From the NCBI GenBank assembly GCA_025463005.1, contig JAOAPR010000233.1:1-58298 (forward strand): 58,298 nt of DNA, read 5' to 3'. The translations under genes were made by a program, and so were the position numbers. The DNA comes from Bryobacterales bacterium (GTDB taxonomy: Bacteria > Acidobacteriota > Terriglobia > Bryobacterales > Bryobacteraceae). Shown piece by piece: positions 9,110 through 17,753 of this stretch; the first letter of the stretch is position 1, and each line of letters opens with the position of its first letter. The notes under the pieces were generated by a model. The model worked only from the letters and a program-made list of their open reading frames with translations, was not told the DNA's origin and did not search any database.

Positions 9110-9859
9110 CTATTTAGCCGGATCCCCTGAGCGGGTTGTGTCGATAATAAAGTCGTTACACACGTACTCGTGAATCTCCCAAGCCACATCGAGAGTGTGA
9201 GACCTCTTAAACGTGTGAGGTTTAGTCAGTGCGCCCGGATCGTCCAGCGTGATTTCGACCTCGATATGCCCTAAGTCGGGACGCTGGTAACGCTCGACTA
9301 CATGTAATTGGTCCGTATGCGGTGCGCCGGCGGTGTTAAGCCAGGTGTTGGTATTGAAATTAACCGTATCGACAACCAGCGTGTCGCCGTCCCAACGAGC
9401 TACCGATTCCCCGAAATAGCTCGGATCCAGAGTCTTGTCATGACCGCGCCCGAAGAAGAACTGGCGATAGGAGTGGACATTGCCTTCAAACAGCATGACG
9501 ACCAGGTCTGACGTTTGCACAATCTTCATCGGGTATGGCGATATCCGCGGTACGCCACTGGGGAGGCATTTAGCTTCCGGATCGTCGACACCGCCGGCCT
9601 TCCGCCGATCGTCGGCCAGCTTTTGTGCCCAAGGCTGCAAAGGCAGCGCGCCGCCGGTGCTCCCAAAGTTTGGCGAGTTCCAAACTCCGGAAAAGTTCGG
9701 TTTGCCGTCCGGCATGCGAGGAGTGGGGCCGTTTGGAATTGGGGTAGGAGGCTTTGGCTCGCCTTCGAGGAAGCCCCGTTGAGCAAGTGCAGTGGCCGGT
9801 AGTAACGCCAAGGCAGTCCCGACGGCCGCAGTAGCTAATATCGATCGGATGAATCGCAT
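9110..9859 (-). CDS. uncharacterised secreted protein, GDTLVVDT-motif family
   Basis: 249 residues with a signal peptide (LLPATALAQ). The mature part opens with TPRMPDGKPNFSGVWN, then LPLQPWAQKLADDR, a PEAKCLPSGVPRISPYPM segment, and the conserved block RWDGDTLVVDTVNFNTNTWL followed by HVVERYQRPDLGHIEVEITLDDPGALT. The same blocks occur in the next gene (9863-10711) and in the C-terminal part of 11175-12308, so the three are paralogs. I know this family only as abundant 'hypothetical' secreted proteins of Acidobacteria; no catalytic residues are evident. Its ATG lies three bases after the stop of the upstream gene, which implies translational coupling. Confidence 0.75.
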   Translation of the reverse strand: MRFIRSILATAAVGTALALLPATALAQRGFLEGEPKPPTPIPNGPTPRMPDGKPNFSGVWNSPNFGSTGGALPLQPWAQKLADDRRKAGGVDDPEAKCLPSGVPRISPYPMKIVQTSDLVVMLFEGNVHSYRQFFFGRGHDKTLDPSYFGESVARWDGDTLVVDTVNFNTNTWLNTAGAPHTDQLHVVERYQRPDLGHIEVEITLDDPGALTKPHTFKRSHTLDVAWEIHEYVCNDFIIDTTRSGDPAK

Positions 9860-9862
9860 TTT

Positions 9863-10711
9863 CTACCGGTCGTCCTGGCAAATGTATTCGAACATTTCGC
9901 CGTTCGCAACGAATCCCGCGGCCCCCGACTCGTTGATAACCCCGCGGGCGCTCCAGGGCGCAGTGTATGCTCCCGGATCGTCAATCGTAACTTCGTATTC
10001 GAGGGATCCGAGGGTGGGACGAGTGAAACGTTCGGTAAGGTGCAATTGATCGGTGGTCGGGTACGATCCCATGATCCAAAACTTTTCGTTGAAACCCACG
10101 CTATCCACCACCAGCGTGTCGCCTTCCCAGTGCCCGACGGAATGTCCCAGAGAAGTCGGCCGGAGATCTTCCGGCTTGGGGTGCGATCGCCCATCCGTAT
10201 AAATGACGCGCCATGTATGGCCGCCGCCCATGTCGAGAATGAAAACGCTCTTGAGGTCGGGGGCATCGATGATCTCAAACCCAGGCGCCAATAAAAACTC
10301 CGGACCAGGGGCCGGCTTGCAGTCGATGTACGGGGGCCGGGTGAGTTTCTGGCTGGACTGGCGGTAGGCGTACAACTCTTTCGCCCACGGCTGGAACGGT
10401 ACCGTGCCCATGGGTCGGCCGGCGAAGCCCGGTCTCAATTCCCAATATCCCTTGCGATCGGCAGTCGCGCCCAAGTTGACTCTTCCGTCGGGCCATCGAG
10501 GAGTCGGCTCCACTGGACGAATCGGTTTAGCCGGCGCCGCCTTCCCTCCGCCCTTCCCCCCTTTGCCTGCGGGCGGCGGGGCTGCCCCCGGACCATCCTG
10601 CGCGAAAAAGGGAACCGCGATTGACAGGAGTGCCAAACCTGCTGCTAATGTTGCGAGCGGCGTGTAAAGTCCGACGCGAGTGTAAAGATCAACCATGGAT
10701 CGACGCACCAC
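9863..10711 (-). CDS. uncharacterised secreted protein, GDTLVVDT-motif family, paralog 2
   Basis: 282 residues. The start GTG at 10711 has an AGGGAGG ribosome-binding site six bases away; an internal ATG (10696) lies too far from it. An N-terminal hydrophobic segment (ATLAAGLALLSIAVPFFA) precedes a Gly/Lys/Pro-rich linker, then EPTPRWPDGRVNLGA, VPFQPWAKELYAYRQ, the segment FIDMGG-like region around IIDAPDLKSVFILD, and the conserved GHWEGDTLVVDSVGFNEKFW and HLTERFTRPTLGSLEYEVTI blocks. It is closest to the C-terminal half of the fusion protein 11175-12308. Function unknown; the protein is probably periplasmic or on the outer surface. Confidence 0.75.
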   Translation of the reverse strand: MVRRSMVDLYTRVGLYTPLATLAAGLALLSIAVPFFAQDGPGAAPPPAGKGGKGGGKAAPAKPIRPVEPTPRWPDGRVNLGATADRKGYWELRPGFAGRPMGTVPFQPWAKELYAYRQSSQKLTRPPYIDCKPAPGPEFLLAPGFEIIDAPDLKSVFILDMGGGHTWRVIYTDGRSHPKPEDLRPTSLGHSVGHWEGDTLVVDSVGFNEKFWIMGSYPTTDQLHLTERFTRPTLGSLEYEVTIDDPGAYTAPWSARGVINESGAAGFVANGEMFEYICQDDR

Positions 10712-10753
10712 CGCCCACCTCCCTAAGCTTGCCTTACCGTCGCGCGCGAATCG

Positions 10754-11158
10754 CTATCGCAGGATCATCTGCTGGCCGGAAGCCAGGACCAGTTTCGTCG
10801 TTCCAACGGCTCCCACCCAATTCAGGGTCGGATCTTTGCCCAGCGCTCCATTCGTTACGCTGACGGTGTCGCCAATCTTCACCGTGTCCTTCTTCCAGCC
10901 GCCCCTGATGAGAGCGTACGGGGGGCCAAGCTCAACGCGAATATTTTTGGTTGCGCCACTCTCGTCTTTGACGTTCATGAAGATAAAGGCGTGTGGATTT
11001 TGCCAGTCCACGTGGGTAACAACTCCCGTAAAGTTCGCAATTTTCGTGGAGTCGTATTCCGCATCAAAAGAGTGGTGCGCCGCTGCCGGCATCCCAATCA
11101 GGATCAGACCGATCGCAAGCCCTGAACCAAGCATTTTAACGAGCATGTTAAGTCGCAT
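10754..11158 (-). CDS. secreted DUF6152 family protein, second copy
   Basis: 134 residues from ATG 11158, chosen because GAGGAGG lies just upstream and a longer reading would overlap the preceding gene. A signal peptide (LAIGLILIGMPAAA) leads to HHSFDAEYDSTKIANFTGVVTHVDWQNPH, the DUF6152 signature. Later text includes VELGPPYALIRGGWKKDTVKIGDTVSVTNG. It sits between the fusion gene and paralog 2 of the GDTLVVDT family. Function unknown. Confidence 0.8.
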   Translation of the reverse strand: MRLNMLVKMLGSGLAIGLILIGMPAAAHHSFDAEYDSTKIANFTGVVTHVDWQNPHAFIFMNVKDESGATKNIRVELGPPYALIRGGWKKDTVKIGDTVSVTNGALGKDPTLNWVGAVGTTKLVLASGQQMILR

Positions 11159-11174
11159 GTTCCTCCTCACGTGG

Positions 11175-12308
11175 TTAGCGGATGAATGTCGATTCGGCAT
11201 TCTCCTCACAGAAATACTCCTGGATTTCTTCGTCCGGAACCCATTGGATGGTCCAGCCCCCAGTCCAAGTCCTAGTATACGTTTGCGGATCGTCCACCGT
11301 CACTTGGTACCTGAGCGTATTGAGATCCGATCTGGTGAAGCGTTCCGTCAGGTGCAGGGCTTCGGTATGGGGCAGCCCTCCGTTGGTGAACCAGAACTTC
11401 TCATTGAAGCCGACCGTGTCCACCACCAGCGTGTCCCCCTCCCAGTGGCCGGTCGAGGCGCCGTAATAGGTCTGAACCAGCTCGTCTTTATGGCCTATAG
11501 GACGTCCGTCCGTGTAGATAATGCGCCAGTTTCGGTCCCCGCCTCCTAACAGCAGCAGAATGCGCCCCACTTCCGGCTGCTCAATGAATTGAAATCCGTA
11601 GGAATTTTGAAAGTGCCGCGCCCCCCCGGGAGGAATGCAGCGGTTGTAAGGATCATCCTTAAATAGAGTCCGCTGGCGATACTCATAGACAGCTTTGGCC
11701 CACGGCTGGAAAGGAGCCACCTTATCTGAGTCCGTAATATTGGCCAGGAGTCCGTCGCGGTTCATGGGAATCGCGACACCCGTATTCTCCACCAGTACCG
11801 TCGAGCTGGGAGTTCCCCAATATCCTTTTTTCCCGGGCGGCGGTCCCAGTCTGGGGTGACCGTCCGGCCAGCGAGGAGCAGGCTGGCTCGCAGCCTTGAC
11901 CGCCTTTTTATTCGACGGCACAAACACTTTGGCGCCGGTGCGGGCCACCACAACCGATGTCGCCATGGCCTGCCTGCGCGGCCCCCTGGCCGGGATGCCT
12001 TCAACCGTAACCATGTCGCCGATGCGCAGCGCCGTCGGTTTCCAACCGTCCTTTTGCAGGTCGAGCGGATTCCCGATCTCGACAGCCCACGCGGCGATGG
12101 TGCCGGTGGAGTCCTTGACGTTCACTGAGAAAAAGGCGCTTGGATTCACCCAGTCAATCCTGGTGACGATCCCGGACAGCTTTACCTTCTTGTCGTTTTC
12201 GTAGTTTGCGGAAGGAGCACGCTGGCCGGACAACGGAGCGGAACCCAGCAGGAATCCCAGCAGGATTCCCGCACTCAAGGCCAACAGTTTCAACGCAGGG
12301 AGTCTCAT
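11175..12308 (-). CDS. secreted fusion of DUF6152-like and GDTLVVDT-family domains
   Basis: 377 residues from ATG 12308. After a signal peptide (LALSAGILLGFLLGSAPLSG) the first ~100 mature residues (LSGIVTRIDWVNPSAFFSVNVKD; LQKDGWKPTALRIGDMVTVEG) match DUF6152. The rest (PAPRWPDGHPRLGP; VAPFQPWAKAVYEYRQ; GHWEGDTLVVDTVGFNEKFW; ERFTRSDLNTLRYQVTVDDP) matches the two stand-alone paralogs downstream. The two modules are therefore found both fused and as separate adjacent genes in one operon, which suggests that the proteins work together. The DUF6152 half lacks the usual HH start of the mature domain. Confidence 0.75.
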   Translation of the reverse strand: MRLPALKLLALSAGILLGFLLGSAPLSGQRAPSANYENDKKVKLSGIVTRIDWVNPSAFFSVNVKDSTGTIAAWAVEIGNPLDLQKDGWKPTALRIGDMVTVEGIPARGPRRQAMATSVVVARTGAKVFVPSNKKAVKAASQPAPRWPDGHPRLGPPPGKKGYWGTPSSTVLVENTGVAIPMNRDGLLANITDSDKVAPFQPWAKAVYEYRQRTLFKDDPYNRCIPPGGARHFQNSYGFQFIEQPEVGRILLLLGGGDRNWRIIYTDGRPIGHKDELVQTYYGASTGHWEGDTLVVDTVGFNEKFWFTNGGLPHTEALHLTERFTRSDLNTLRYQVTVDDPQTYTRTWTGGWTIQWVPDEEIQEYFCEENAESTFIR

Positions 12309-12315
12309 CACGCTA

Positions 12316-12714
12316 CTAGTCTCTGGTGAGCTTGAAGGTTCCATTGGTTGTGCCCTGACGCCAGGTTCCCGTTATCGTGCGGTGGTAGGCGCCGATGTCT
12401 TCCAACTTGCCCTCAGCTAAAACGTGAACCGGCTTGCCGGACTGATCCTTTACATCCGCTTCAATGCGAACCATCCAATTTATGACATCCAGGAACACGC
12501 TCGCGGGCGCGGAATCCGGACCGGGGTTAATCGTGCCTTTGGCTTCTTTACCGTCCCATGTCATGACGATGGTCATCTGAGTCCGCTGCGTTGGGGTGGT
12601 ACCCCAGTCGCCGTTCCATGTACCCGTCAGCGGGTGTCCTTGCTGTGCAAAACTCGGCACCAAAATGCCCAGGCACGCCAGTAAGCAACCCAGACGGAAT
12701 GCTCGTCTCCGCAT
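12316..12714 (-). CDS. small secreted protein, function unknown
   Basis: 132 residues from ATG 12714, preceded by a GGGGGG-rich ribosome-binding region; the frame extends nine codons upstream. A signal peptide (LGCLLACLGILVPSFAQ) is followed by HPLTGTWNGDWGTTPTQRTQMTIVMTWDGKEAKGTINPG, alternating strands suggestive of a small lipocalin-like beta-barrel, and ends with TGTWRQGTTNGTFKLTRD. The opening and closing GTW motifs are typical of secreted barrels in Acidobacteria. It is the first gene of the six-gene run that ends at 8633, seven bases ahead of the fusion gene. Confidence 0.65.
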   Translation of the reverse strand: MRRRAFRLGCLLACLGILVPSFAQQGHPLTGTWNGDWGTTPTQRTQMTIVMTWDGKEAKGTINPGPDSAPASVFLDVINWMVRIEADVKDQSGKPVHVLAEGKLEDIGAYHRTITGTWRQGTTNGTFKLTRD

Positions 12715-12801
12715 CGACCCCCCTCTTCCATCAGACCCCACTCACACTTGGGCCACTAAATATCAGTATTGGTATAGCACTAAAGCGTTCGGAGGACAAC
12801 T

Positions 12802-12837
12802 GCTTAGGGGCGCGCGATTGCTTAGGGGCGCGCGATT
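12802..12837. repeat. two-copy 18-bp tandem repeat
   Basis: The unit GCTTAGGGGCGCGCGATT occurs twice back to back with no mismatch (12802-12819 and 12820-12837) in the intergenic stretch upstream of the secreted-protein operon. It may be a simple slippage duplication or a doubled operator for that operon, whose first gene starts at 12714. Confidence 0.9.
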
Positions 12838-12862
12838 GACCCGCGATCACTCATAGCTTTCT

Positions 12863-13306
12863 TCACAAGGCCGTACGCAGAGTCTGCCGAATGCGCTTTC
12901 CCCGAACGACCTCAAAGAGTGAAGGCGCACCGGCGAAACACCAGGCAGCGATGACGGGGTCGCAGATGGCGCAGCCCAGCGAAGACGTCGGGTCAAACGG
13001 AAGCAGCGGATTTCCATAGAGATGGTGCAGGATGTCCCATCCCGTGTGCAGTAGCCAACCGATTCCGATGAAACGATAAGACCGTAAGCCGTTGTAAGCG
13101 CAGATCACCAATACCGTGCTGAAGGCCATTTCCCACGGTCCGAATCCGCCGCCACTCAAGTATGCTGAGCCGGCGCCGCCGATCAAAATCGCCATAAACT
13201 TCTTTCGGGCCGGCTCTTTGATCAGTGAACACAGCAAAATAAATACAACCGCGATAACTACGGGAATGACCCAATGGATGGTTGTGTCAAAAGTTGCAGT
13301 TCGCAT
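12863..13306 (-). CDS. DUF6010 family integral membrane protein
   Basis: 147 residues, four to five predicted membrane helices: VIPVVIAVVFILLCSLI, FMAILIGGAGSAYLSGGGFG, MAFSTVLVICAYNGL and the region after IGIGWLLHTGWDILHHLYGNPLLPF. The LHTGWD..HHLYG and GCAICDPVIAAWCF stretches are typical of DUF6010 as I recall the family; its function is unknown. The gene starts 9 bases after the stop of the TetR-type regulator on the same strand, so the regulator and this protein probably form one transcript. Confidence 0.7.
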   Translation of the reverse strand: MRTATFDTTIHWVIPVVIAVVFILLCSLIKEPARKKFMAILIGGAGSAYLSGGGFGPWEMAFSTVLVICAYNGLRSYRFIGIGWLLHTGWDILHHLYGNPLLPFDPTSSLGCAICDPVIAAWCFAGAPSLFEVVRGKRIRQTLRTAL

Positions 13307-13315
13307 AAGGATCCT

Positions 13316-13963
13316 CTAGTGCGTGCGCTTTACGGCTTTGCGTTTGGTGTTCTTTTTGCCGGAAACCGGTTCGAGCAAAGCACGTTCGAGCAAAGCCTGG
13401 AATGCCGCCTGCGCACGCCGGTCCGCATCGGCCGAGTGCAGGAATCGGTACGACGCATGATGGCCTAGATAGATGCCGCACAATTCCCACACGAATTGGT
13501 CGACGTCCAAGTCGCGTCGCAACTGGCCGCGATCCACCGCTTGACGGACCAAACCGGTGAGCAGACCCCGCCACTCGCTTTCCATCGCCAGAATCTTGTT
13601 TCGCACCGGACCCGGAATATCGTCGAATTCGAACAATCCGGCCGCCACCGGACACCCTCCGGGTAAACCTGCGCGCCGCGTCCAACCGAACCAATTCGCG
13701 ACCAATGCCTTCAGCCGCGGGAGTCCCTCTTCCACTTTCATCGCCGGAGCCACCACGCGAGCCGTCGCGAACTCGGCCATGTGCTGAAGCAGCCCGATCT
13801 GGACCTCTTCCTTGGAACGGAAGTGGGCGAATAGTCCGCTCTTGGACATGCCAACCTGATCCGCCAGCACGCCCAGCGTCACGCCAGATAATCCCGACTG
13901 GCTCATCAAAGCCAGGCCTTGTTCTAAAATTCGCTCGCGCGTGGACGCTCCAGCCTGTCCCAT
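13316..13963 (-). CDS. TetR/AcrR family transcriptional regulator
   Basis: 215 residues. The N-terminal helix-turn-helix is clear: TRERILEQGLALMSQSGLSGVTLGVLADQVGMSKSGLFAHF is the TetR DNA-binding domain (residues ~7-50), and the remainder is the helical ligand/dimer domain (FGWTRRAGLPGGCPVAAGLFEFDD). The Lys-rich C-terminal tail (KKNTKRKAVKR) is unusual. A palindrome directly upstream (13978-13993) is a likely operator for autoregulation. The downstream DUF6010 gene is the probable co-regulated target. Confidence 0.9.
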   Translation of the reverse strand: MGQAGASTRERILEQGLALMSQSGLSGVTLGVLADQVGMSKSGLFAHFRSKEEVQIGLLQHMAEFATARVVAPAMKVEEGLPRLKALVANWFGWTRRAGLPGGCPVAAGLFEFDDIPGPVRNKILAMESEWRGLLTGLVRQAVDRGQLRRDLDVDQFVWELCGIYLGHHASYRFLHSADADRRAQAAFQALLERALLEPVSGKKNTKRKAVKRTH

Positions 13964-13977
13964 GCAAGTAGAATAGC

Positions 13978-13993
13978 ACGACCGGTCGGTCGT
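13978..13993. promoter_or_regulatory. candidate TetR operator
   Basis: The segment ACGACCGGTCGGTCGT lies 15 bases upstream of the TetR start codon. It contains the perfect 10-bp palindrome CGACCGGTCG and a further overlapping half-site, and its ACCGGTCGGT core resembles the ACCGACCGGTCGGT-type operators known for several TetR regulators. Binding is inferred, not shown. Confidence 0.6.
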
Positions 13994-14025
13994 CTTGCAA
14001 CACGGGCTTGCGAGCCGGTGGGCCG

Positions 14026-14592
14026 CTACTTCTTCTGTTGCGGACGAGGCTCGGAAGCTGGAGGAACGATGTTCTTCATCCGCAGATACACGACCATGCT
14101 CCCGTAAATCTCATTGTTGTGGCCGTAATTCAGGGTCAAGAGCCCCATCCGCAGATTGCGCGTCTGTTTGCCGCTTTCCTGCGTGATGTCGACCACCTGG
14201 GCGCCGGACGCGTCGGTCAGTGCATTATAGACGCCATCGCAATACGTAAACGCGTCGTTCAACACTTTCATGATCTCGGCCTTGGATGTCAGCTTATCGA
14301 GGTTGCCCGGGCTGGGATTCTTTTCACCCTTGGCCTGCGAACACCACAGGAAATTATAGGTGGCCACGTGCGCCACCTGCTGGCCGAACGTGCGCACTTC
14401 GGGTTGCGCGCCGGGGCGCATCCCGTAGTTCTCTTCGGGCATTTTCTCCGCAGTTCGCACGATGTTGTTGCGATTCCCCATGTACGCATTGCGCAGCCAC
14501 GTTGCTAGCGGATTGGCCTGATCCGGAGCAGCGGGCTGGGCAAAACCGGCAGCAGTCCATAGGGGAAGTAGCAGAATGAGCTTGTTCATCAT
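14026..14592 (-). CDS. secreted DinB-like four-helix protein
   Basis: 188 residues from the double ATG at 14592/14589. A signal peptide (LILLLPLWTAAGFAQ) precedes a DinB/YfiT-type helical bundle: NNIVRTAEKMPEENYGMRP, TFGQQVAHVATYNFLWCS, and LLTLNYGHNNEIYGSMVVYLRMKNIVPP. DinB proteins usually bind a metal through three histidines and some act as thiol-dependent transferases. Here His in QQVAHVA and His in YGHNNE are kept, but the third ligand position is Glu (HNNE instead of HxxH), so metal binding may differ. The gene is divergent from the lipoprotein gene at 14657. Confidence 0.75.
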   Translation of the reverse strand: MMNKLILLLPLWTAAGFAQPAAPDQANPLATWLRNAYMGNRNNIVRTAEKMPEENYGMRPGAQPEVRTFGQQVAHVATYNFLWCSQAKGEKNPSPGNLDKLTSKAEIMKVLNDAFTYCDGVYNALTDASGAQVVDITQESGKQTRNLRMGLLTLNYGHNNEIYGSMVVYLRMKNIVPPASEPRPQQKK

Positions 14593-14656
14593 GTATAGCT
14601 TAGCCTCAAAACCATCGCGGGCAAAACCCCGCACCATCCGGCCCCAACGATAGACC

Positions 14657-15274
14657 ATGATAAGTTCGGAAGTGATGCCCAGGCACGCCGTCTTCATGGT
14701 GGCGATACTCATCACCGTGGTGGCGCAATCGGCTTGCAGTTCCAAGGATCGACTGACCTTCGAGGCCAAGGTTGCAGACCTGCGCAAGCCGTCGAATTCC
14801 TTCGCGAAGAATAAGGCTGCGAGCGATCTCGTCGAGATCACACTGCCGGGCAAGCTCCTTCAGCCTCCCGTTCCGGTGAATCTGGTGCGGCGGGGCGAAG
14901 CCGACTGGAGCACACCGGAACACGCCGTCGTTTCGATTTTCTCGGCGAACGTGGCTGGCGATGTGTCGTGGATCGTCGAGAACTACGTCCCCGACGAACG
15001 TGAGGAGGTTCGCAAACAGTTCGCTGACCCGGCGGCCGCGCAGCGAGTCCGAGATTATTACCGCAATGCAGGGAAGCCCGTGATCACCACGTCCGCAGAG
15101 ATACGCGGATTCACCGTCTTGTTCCTGCTCGGTCTGGATGACGACGGCGACGCAACTTTTCTAAGCGCCGCGCTCTCAAAGGGACCATGGGGCTGGAAGC
15201 AGACAAACGCATTGGCGCGGGACGATACGTTCGATCTCGTCTCAACAGCGCTCCACACGGCAGGGGCGCATTGA
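14657..15274 (+). CDS. putative lipoprotein, function unknown
   Basis: 205 residues. The N-terminal hydrophobic stretch (HAVFMVAILITVVAQSACSSK) ends in a cysteine that could be lipidated, although the lipobox is weak. The body contains WSTPEHAVVSIFSANVAGDVSWIVENY and a helix REEVRKQFADPAAAQRVRDYY, reminiscent of secreted domains that sense or bind small ligands, but I do not recognise the family. An alternative ATG lies six codons in (14675). It is divergently arranged with the DinB-like gene, leaving 64 bases for both promoters. Confidence 0.6.
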   Translation: MISSEVMPRHAVFMVAILITVVAQSACSSKDRLTFEAKVADLRKPSNSFAKNKAASDLVEITLPGKLLQPPVPVNLVRRGEADWSTPEHAVVSIFSANVAGDVSWIVENYVPDEREEVRKQFADPAAAQRVRDYYRNAGKPVITTSAEIRGFTVLFLLGLDDDGDATFLSAALSKGPWGWKQTNALARDDTFDLVSTALHTAGAH

Positions 15275-15297
15275 AACGCCATCTCGCGCTCGAGTGG

Positions 15298-16965
15298 TCA
15301 TCCGGCCGAAGATAATGCCGATTGGGGCGCGCGTTTGTATTTCGCTTCCGCGGCAATGCCGAGGCGCGCGGTGAAGTGGAATGAGCTGCCCTTTCCGGGT
15401 TCGCTTTCCACCCAGATTCGACCACCGAGCATCTCGGTCAGCCGGCGAGAGATCGTGAGTCCCAGGCCCGTGCCGCCATACTTGCGCGTGGTGGAATTGT
15501 CGGCCTGGGTAAAAGCGGAAAAGATCTCTCTTTGCCTCTCCGGCGGGATGCCGATTCCGGTATCTTTGACGGTGAACTGCAGCGCTATATGCTCGTCGTC
15601 TTGGGACTCTTTTTGAACGGAAAGCGTCACGCCTCCAGCGCTGGTGAATTTAACAGCATTGCCAACCAGGTTTACGATGATCTGACGCAATCGAACCGGA
15701 TCACCCGCGACGATATCGACGACTTGCGGATCGACGTCCAAATTGAGATCTAATCCCTTCTGTTTCGCTCGAAGCGCAAGCGCCTTCATGGTCTGGGCCA
15801 AGCTCTCCCGCAGGCTGAACGTCACGATTTCAAGATTCAACTTTCCAGCTTCAATCCTCGAAAAGTCCAGGATGTCGTTAATCACCGTCAGGAGCCCTTC
15901 TGCGGATTCTTTGGCCGTAGCGAGATAATCGCGCTGTTCGGCGTCCAGGGCGGTGTCGAGCGACAGTTCGACCATACCGAGAATCCCGTTCATCGGCGTA
16001 CGAATCTCGTGGCTCATGTTCGCCAAGAACTCGCTCTTGGCTCGATTCGCGGCATGCGCCGCCAGCTCCGCCTGCCTGCGCTCCACCATCTCGTTCTGTA
16101 ATCTTCCATTCAGAGTTCGCAGAGCCTCGCGTTGCAAATGTGCCTTCAACGCCAGGTGGACCACCACGCCAAAGACGATTGCGCTCAACAGTCCTCCCAA
16201 CAACGTCAGATTGGATAGCAAGTCCGTGTTGGTCGGGTTCCTGGCCGCAAATGCCTGCCACAATCCGACTCTGACCGTAGCAACAAGAAAACCTGCGCCG
16301 ATGGGCACCCATGCAGGCTCGCGAAGTCCGGGCTGAGTCATACCCCAAGCCACGGCGACTACGCCGATTCCGGTCAGCAGGAAACCGATCGCCGTGTGGA
16401 GCCCGATTCGAGTGAGGTTGCCCCAGGAAAACACGTCACTGGTTCCCGAGGCTATGCCGATGCAACACGCTGCGCCGACCGCGGCCACCAGCAAACCCGC
16501 AATTCCCAGCACCGGGGATTTGTTAATTCGGAGGCTTGTTTGGGCCAGCATAAAGCCGGCGGCGAGTATAAGGAAGCAGAGCGCTGTAGTCGGTGACATG
16601 CGGCCCGGGTCCCAAGTCTGCGTGGTGACGTAGGCGGCACCCAGAAATTCGTCGATACCGAGGTTGGCACGGAACAGATACTCAACAAGAGTGACGATCG
16701 CCAAAGCCGCGGTAATCGCCGAGCCGATGAAGATGAGCCGGAGATTGCTCAGAATGACCCCCAGGAGAGCGACCCCGATCAGCGCAAAGCTGACGGCCGT
16801 GTTGCGATGCATGGGGGCCAGATCGGGCGCGACTTGAATCAGAAACGTAGAGTGGAGGGCCCATCCCAGAAGGACCACCGACCCGAGGAGGATAACCAGT
16901 GCTCCGGAAAGCGCTCCCGTCACGGTGGGCCAAGTCATTCTGGGCCAACACACATCCGTAGACAT
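15298..16965 (-). CDS. membrane-bound sensor histidine kinase
   Basis: 555 residues from ATG 16965; an upstream TTG at 16980 is less likely. About eight hydrophobic helices fill residues 15-270, giving a membrane sensor of the MASE-like type without an obvious extracellular domain. A short coiled coil ([26 protein letters not shown]) leads to the dimerisation domain with phospho-acceptor His319 in [16 protein letters not shown], and an HATPase_c domain with the N box (LVGNAVKFT), G1 box (DTGIGIP) and G2 box ([10 protein letters not shown]). This core is typical of hybrid kinases, but no receiver domain follows and no response regulator is adjacent, so the kinase is an orphan. The signal is unknown. 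Confidence 0.9.
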   Translation of the reverse strand: MSTDVCWPRMTWPTVTGALSGALVILLGSVVLLGWALHSTFLIQVAPDLAPMHRNTAVSFALIGVALLGVILSNLRLIFIGSAITAALAIVTLVEYLFRANLGIDEFLGAAYVTTQTWDPGRMSPTTALCFLILAAGFMLAQTSLRINKSPVLGIAGLLVAAVGAACCIGIASGTSDVFSWGNLTRIGLHTAIGFLLTGIGVVAVAWGMTQPGLREPAWVPIGAGFLVATVRVGLWQAFAARNPTNTDLLSNLTLLGGLLSAIVFGVVVHLALKAHLQREALRTLNGRLQNEMVERRQAELAAHAANRAKSEFLANMSHEIRTPMNGILGMVELSLDTALDAEQRDYLATAKESAEGLLTVINDILDFSRIEAGKLNLEIVTFSLRESLAQTMKALALRAKQKGLDLNLDVDPQVVDIVAGDPVRLRQIIVNLVGNAVKFTSAGGVTLSVQKESQDDEHIALQFTVKDTGIGIPPERQREIFSAFTQADNSTTRKYGGTGLGLTISRRLTEMLGGRIWVESEPGKGSSFHFTARLGIAAEAKYKRAPQSALSSAG

Positions 16966-17074
16966 AACTCGGGTTGACAAGAAGGTCCTACCACTCTCGT
17001 TATCGACCTGGCGCCAACAAAGCTTTAATACCTATGTGCTTTGAGGTGTGGCGAATCTGAACTCGCGCTATTGC

Positions 17075-17701
17075 TCAGGCCCGCGTTGCTTTTCTCGGCG
17101 GATCGGCTTTTGCGGCTTTAACAATGTCGCCGCCGTTTGCCTTCGCTATATCGGCCAGCAGCTTTTTCGATATCACGGAGCGCGGCTTGGCGACCGTAAT
17201 ATCGTCACTTGACGCGTGGTCGTCGCGATGCTTGATCAGCAGCCATTTTGTCCGAGGCGAGCCGCCGATACCAGTGCGCACCAGCGCCCAGGAGCCACGG
17301 AGCTTGGCGCCGTGCAGCGAGAACTTGAGTTGTCCTTCGCGAAGAGCCTTATCCACATCGGGAACTTCCGGAACCCAATAGCCGCGATCCCAAACCATCA
17401 CCGTGCCGCCGCCGTATTGCCCTTCCGGGATCACTCCCTCAAAGCCTCCGTACTCGAGGGGGTGATCTTCTACAGGCATTGCCAGGCGTTTCACCGACGG
17501 ATCGGGAGACGGTCCCTTGGGGATCGCCCACGAAAGCAGCACTCCATTCCACTGCAGCCGGAAATCGTAATGCAGATGGCTCGCCTGGTGCTTCTGGACC
17601 ACGAATGACAATTCTTTCGCGGACGCTTTCGGACCCGAGCCACCTTTAGGCTCCGGGGTGACTTTGAAGTCGCGTTTCTGCTGGTATTTGGTCAAGGCCA
17701 C
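17075..17701 (-). CDS. stand-alone LigD-type 3'-phosphoesterase
   Basis: 208 residues starting at GTG 17701. The whole protein matches the PE domain of bacterial DNA ligase D: KHQASHLHYDFRLQWNGVLLSWAIPKGPS, then EDHPLEYGGFEGVIPEGQYGGGTVMVWDRG. By comparison with the Pseudomonas PE domain, His38, His44, Asp46, Arg48, His80 and Tyr84 would form the Mn-dependent site that trims 3' phosphates and ribonucleotides at breaks. In many bacteria this domain is fused to LigD; here the LigD gene at 53035-55008 has only polymerase and ligase parts, so this protein probably supplies the missing activity in trans. The C-terminal tail is Lys/Ala-rich. Confidence 0.9.
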   Translation of the reverse strand: MALTKYQQKRDFKVTPEPKGGSGPKASAKELSFVVQKHQASHLHYDFRLQWNGVLLSWAIPKGPSPDPSVKRLAMPVEDHPLEYGGFEGVIPEGQYGGGTVMVWDRGYWVPEVPDVDKALREGQLKFSLHGAKLRGSWALVRTGIGGSPRTKWLLIKHRDDHASSDDITVAKPRSVISKKLLADIAKANGGDIVKAAKADPPRKATRA

Positions 17702-17753
17702 GAACCAGACACTGCAACTCTGGTGCCATTCTTACGTTTGATATCATCGGCGG

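Noticed and set aside
16974-16979. TTGACA hexamer on the plus strand near the histidine kinase start
   Set aside because: It would drive transcription into the antisense of the phosphoesterase gene, with no gene on that strand and no matching -10.
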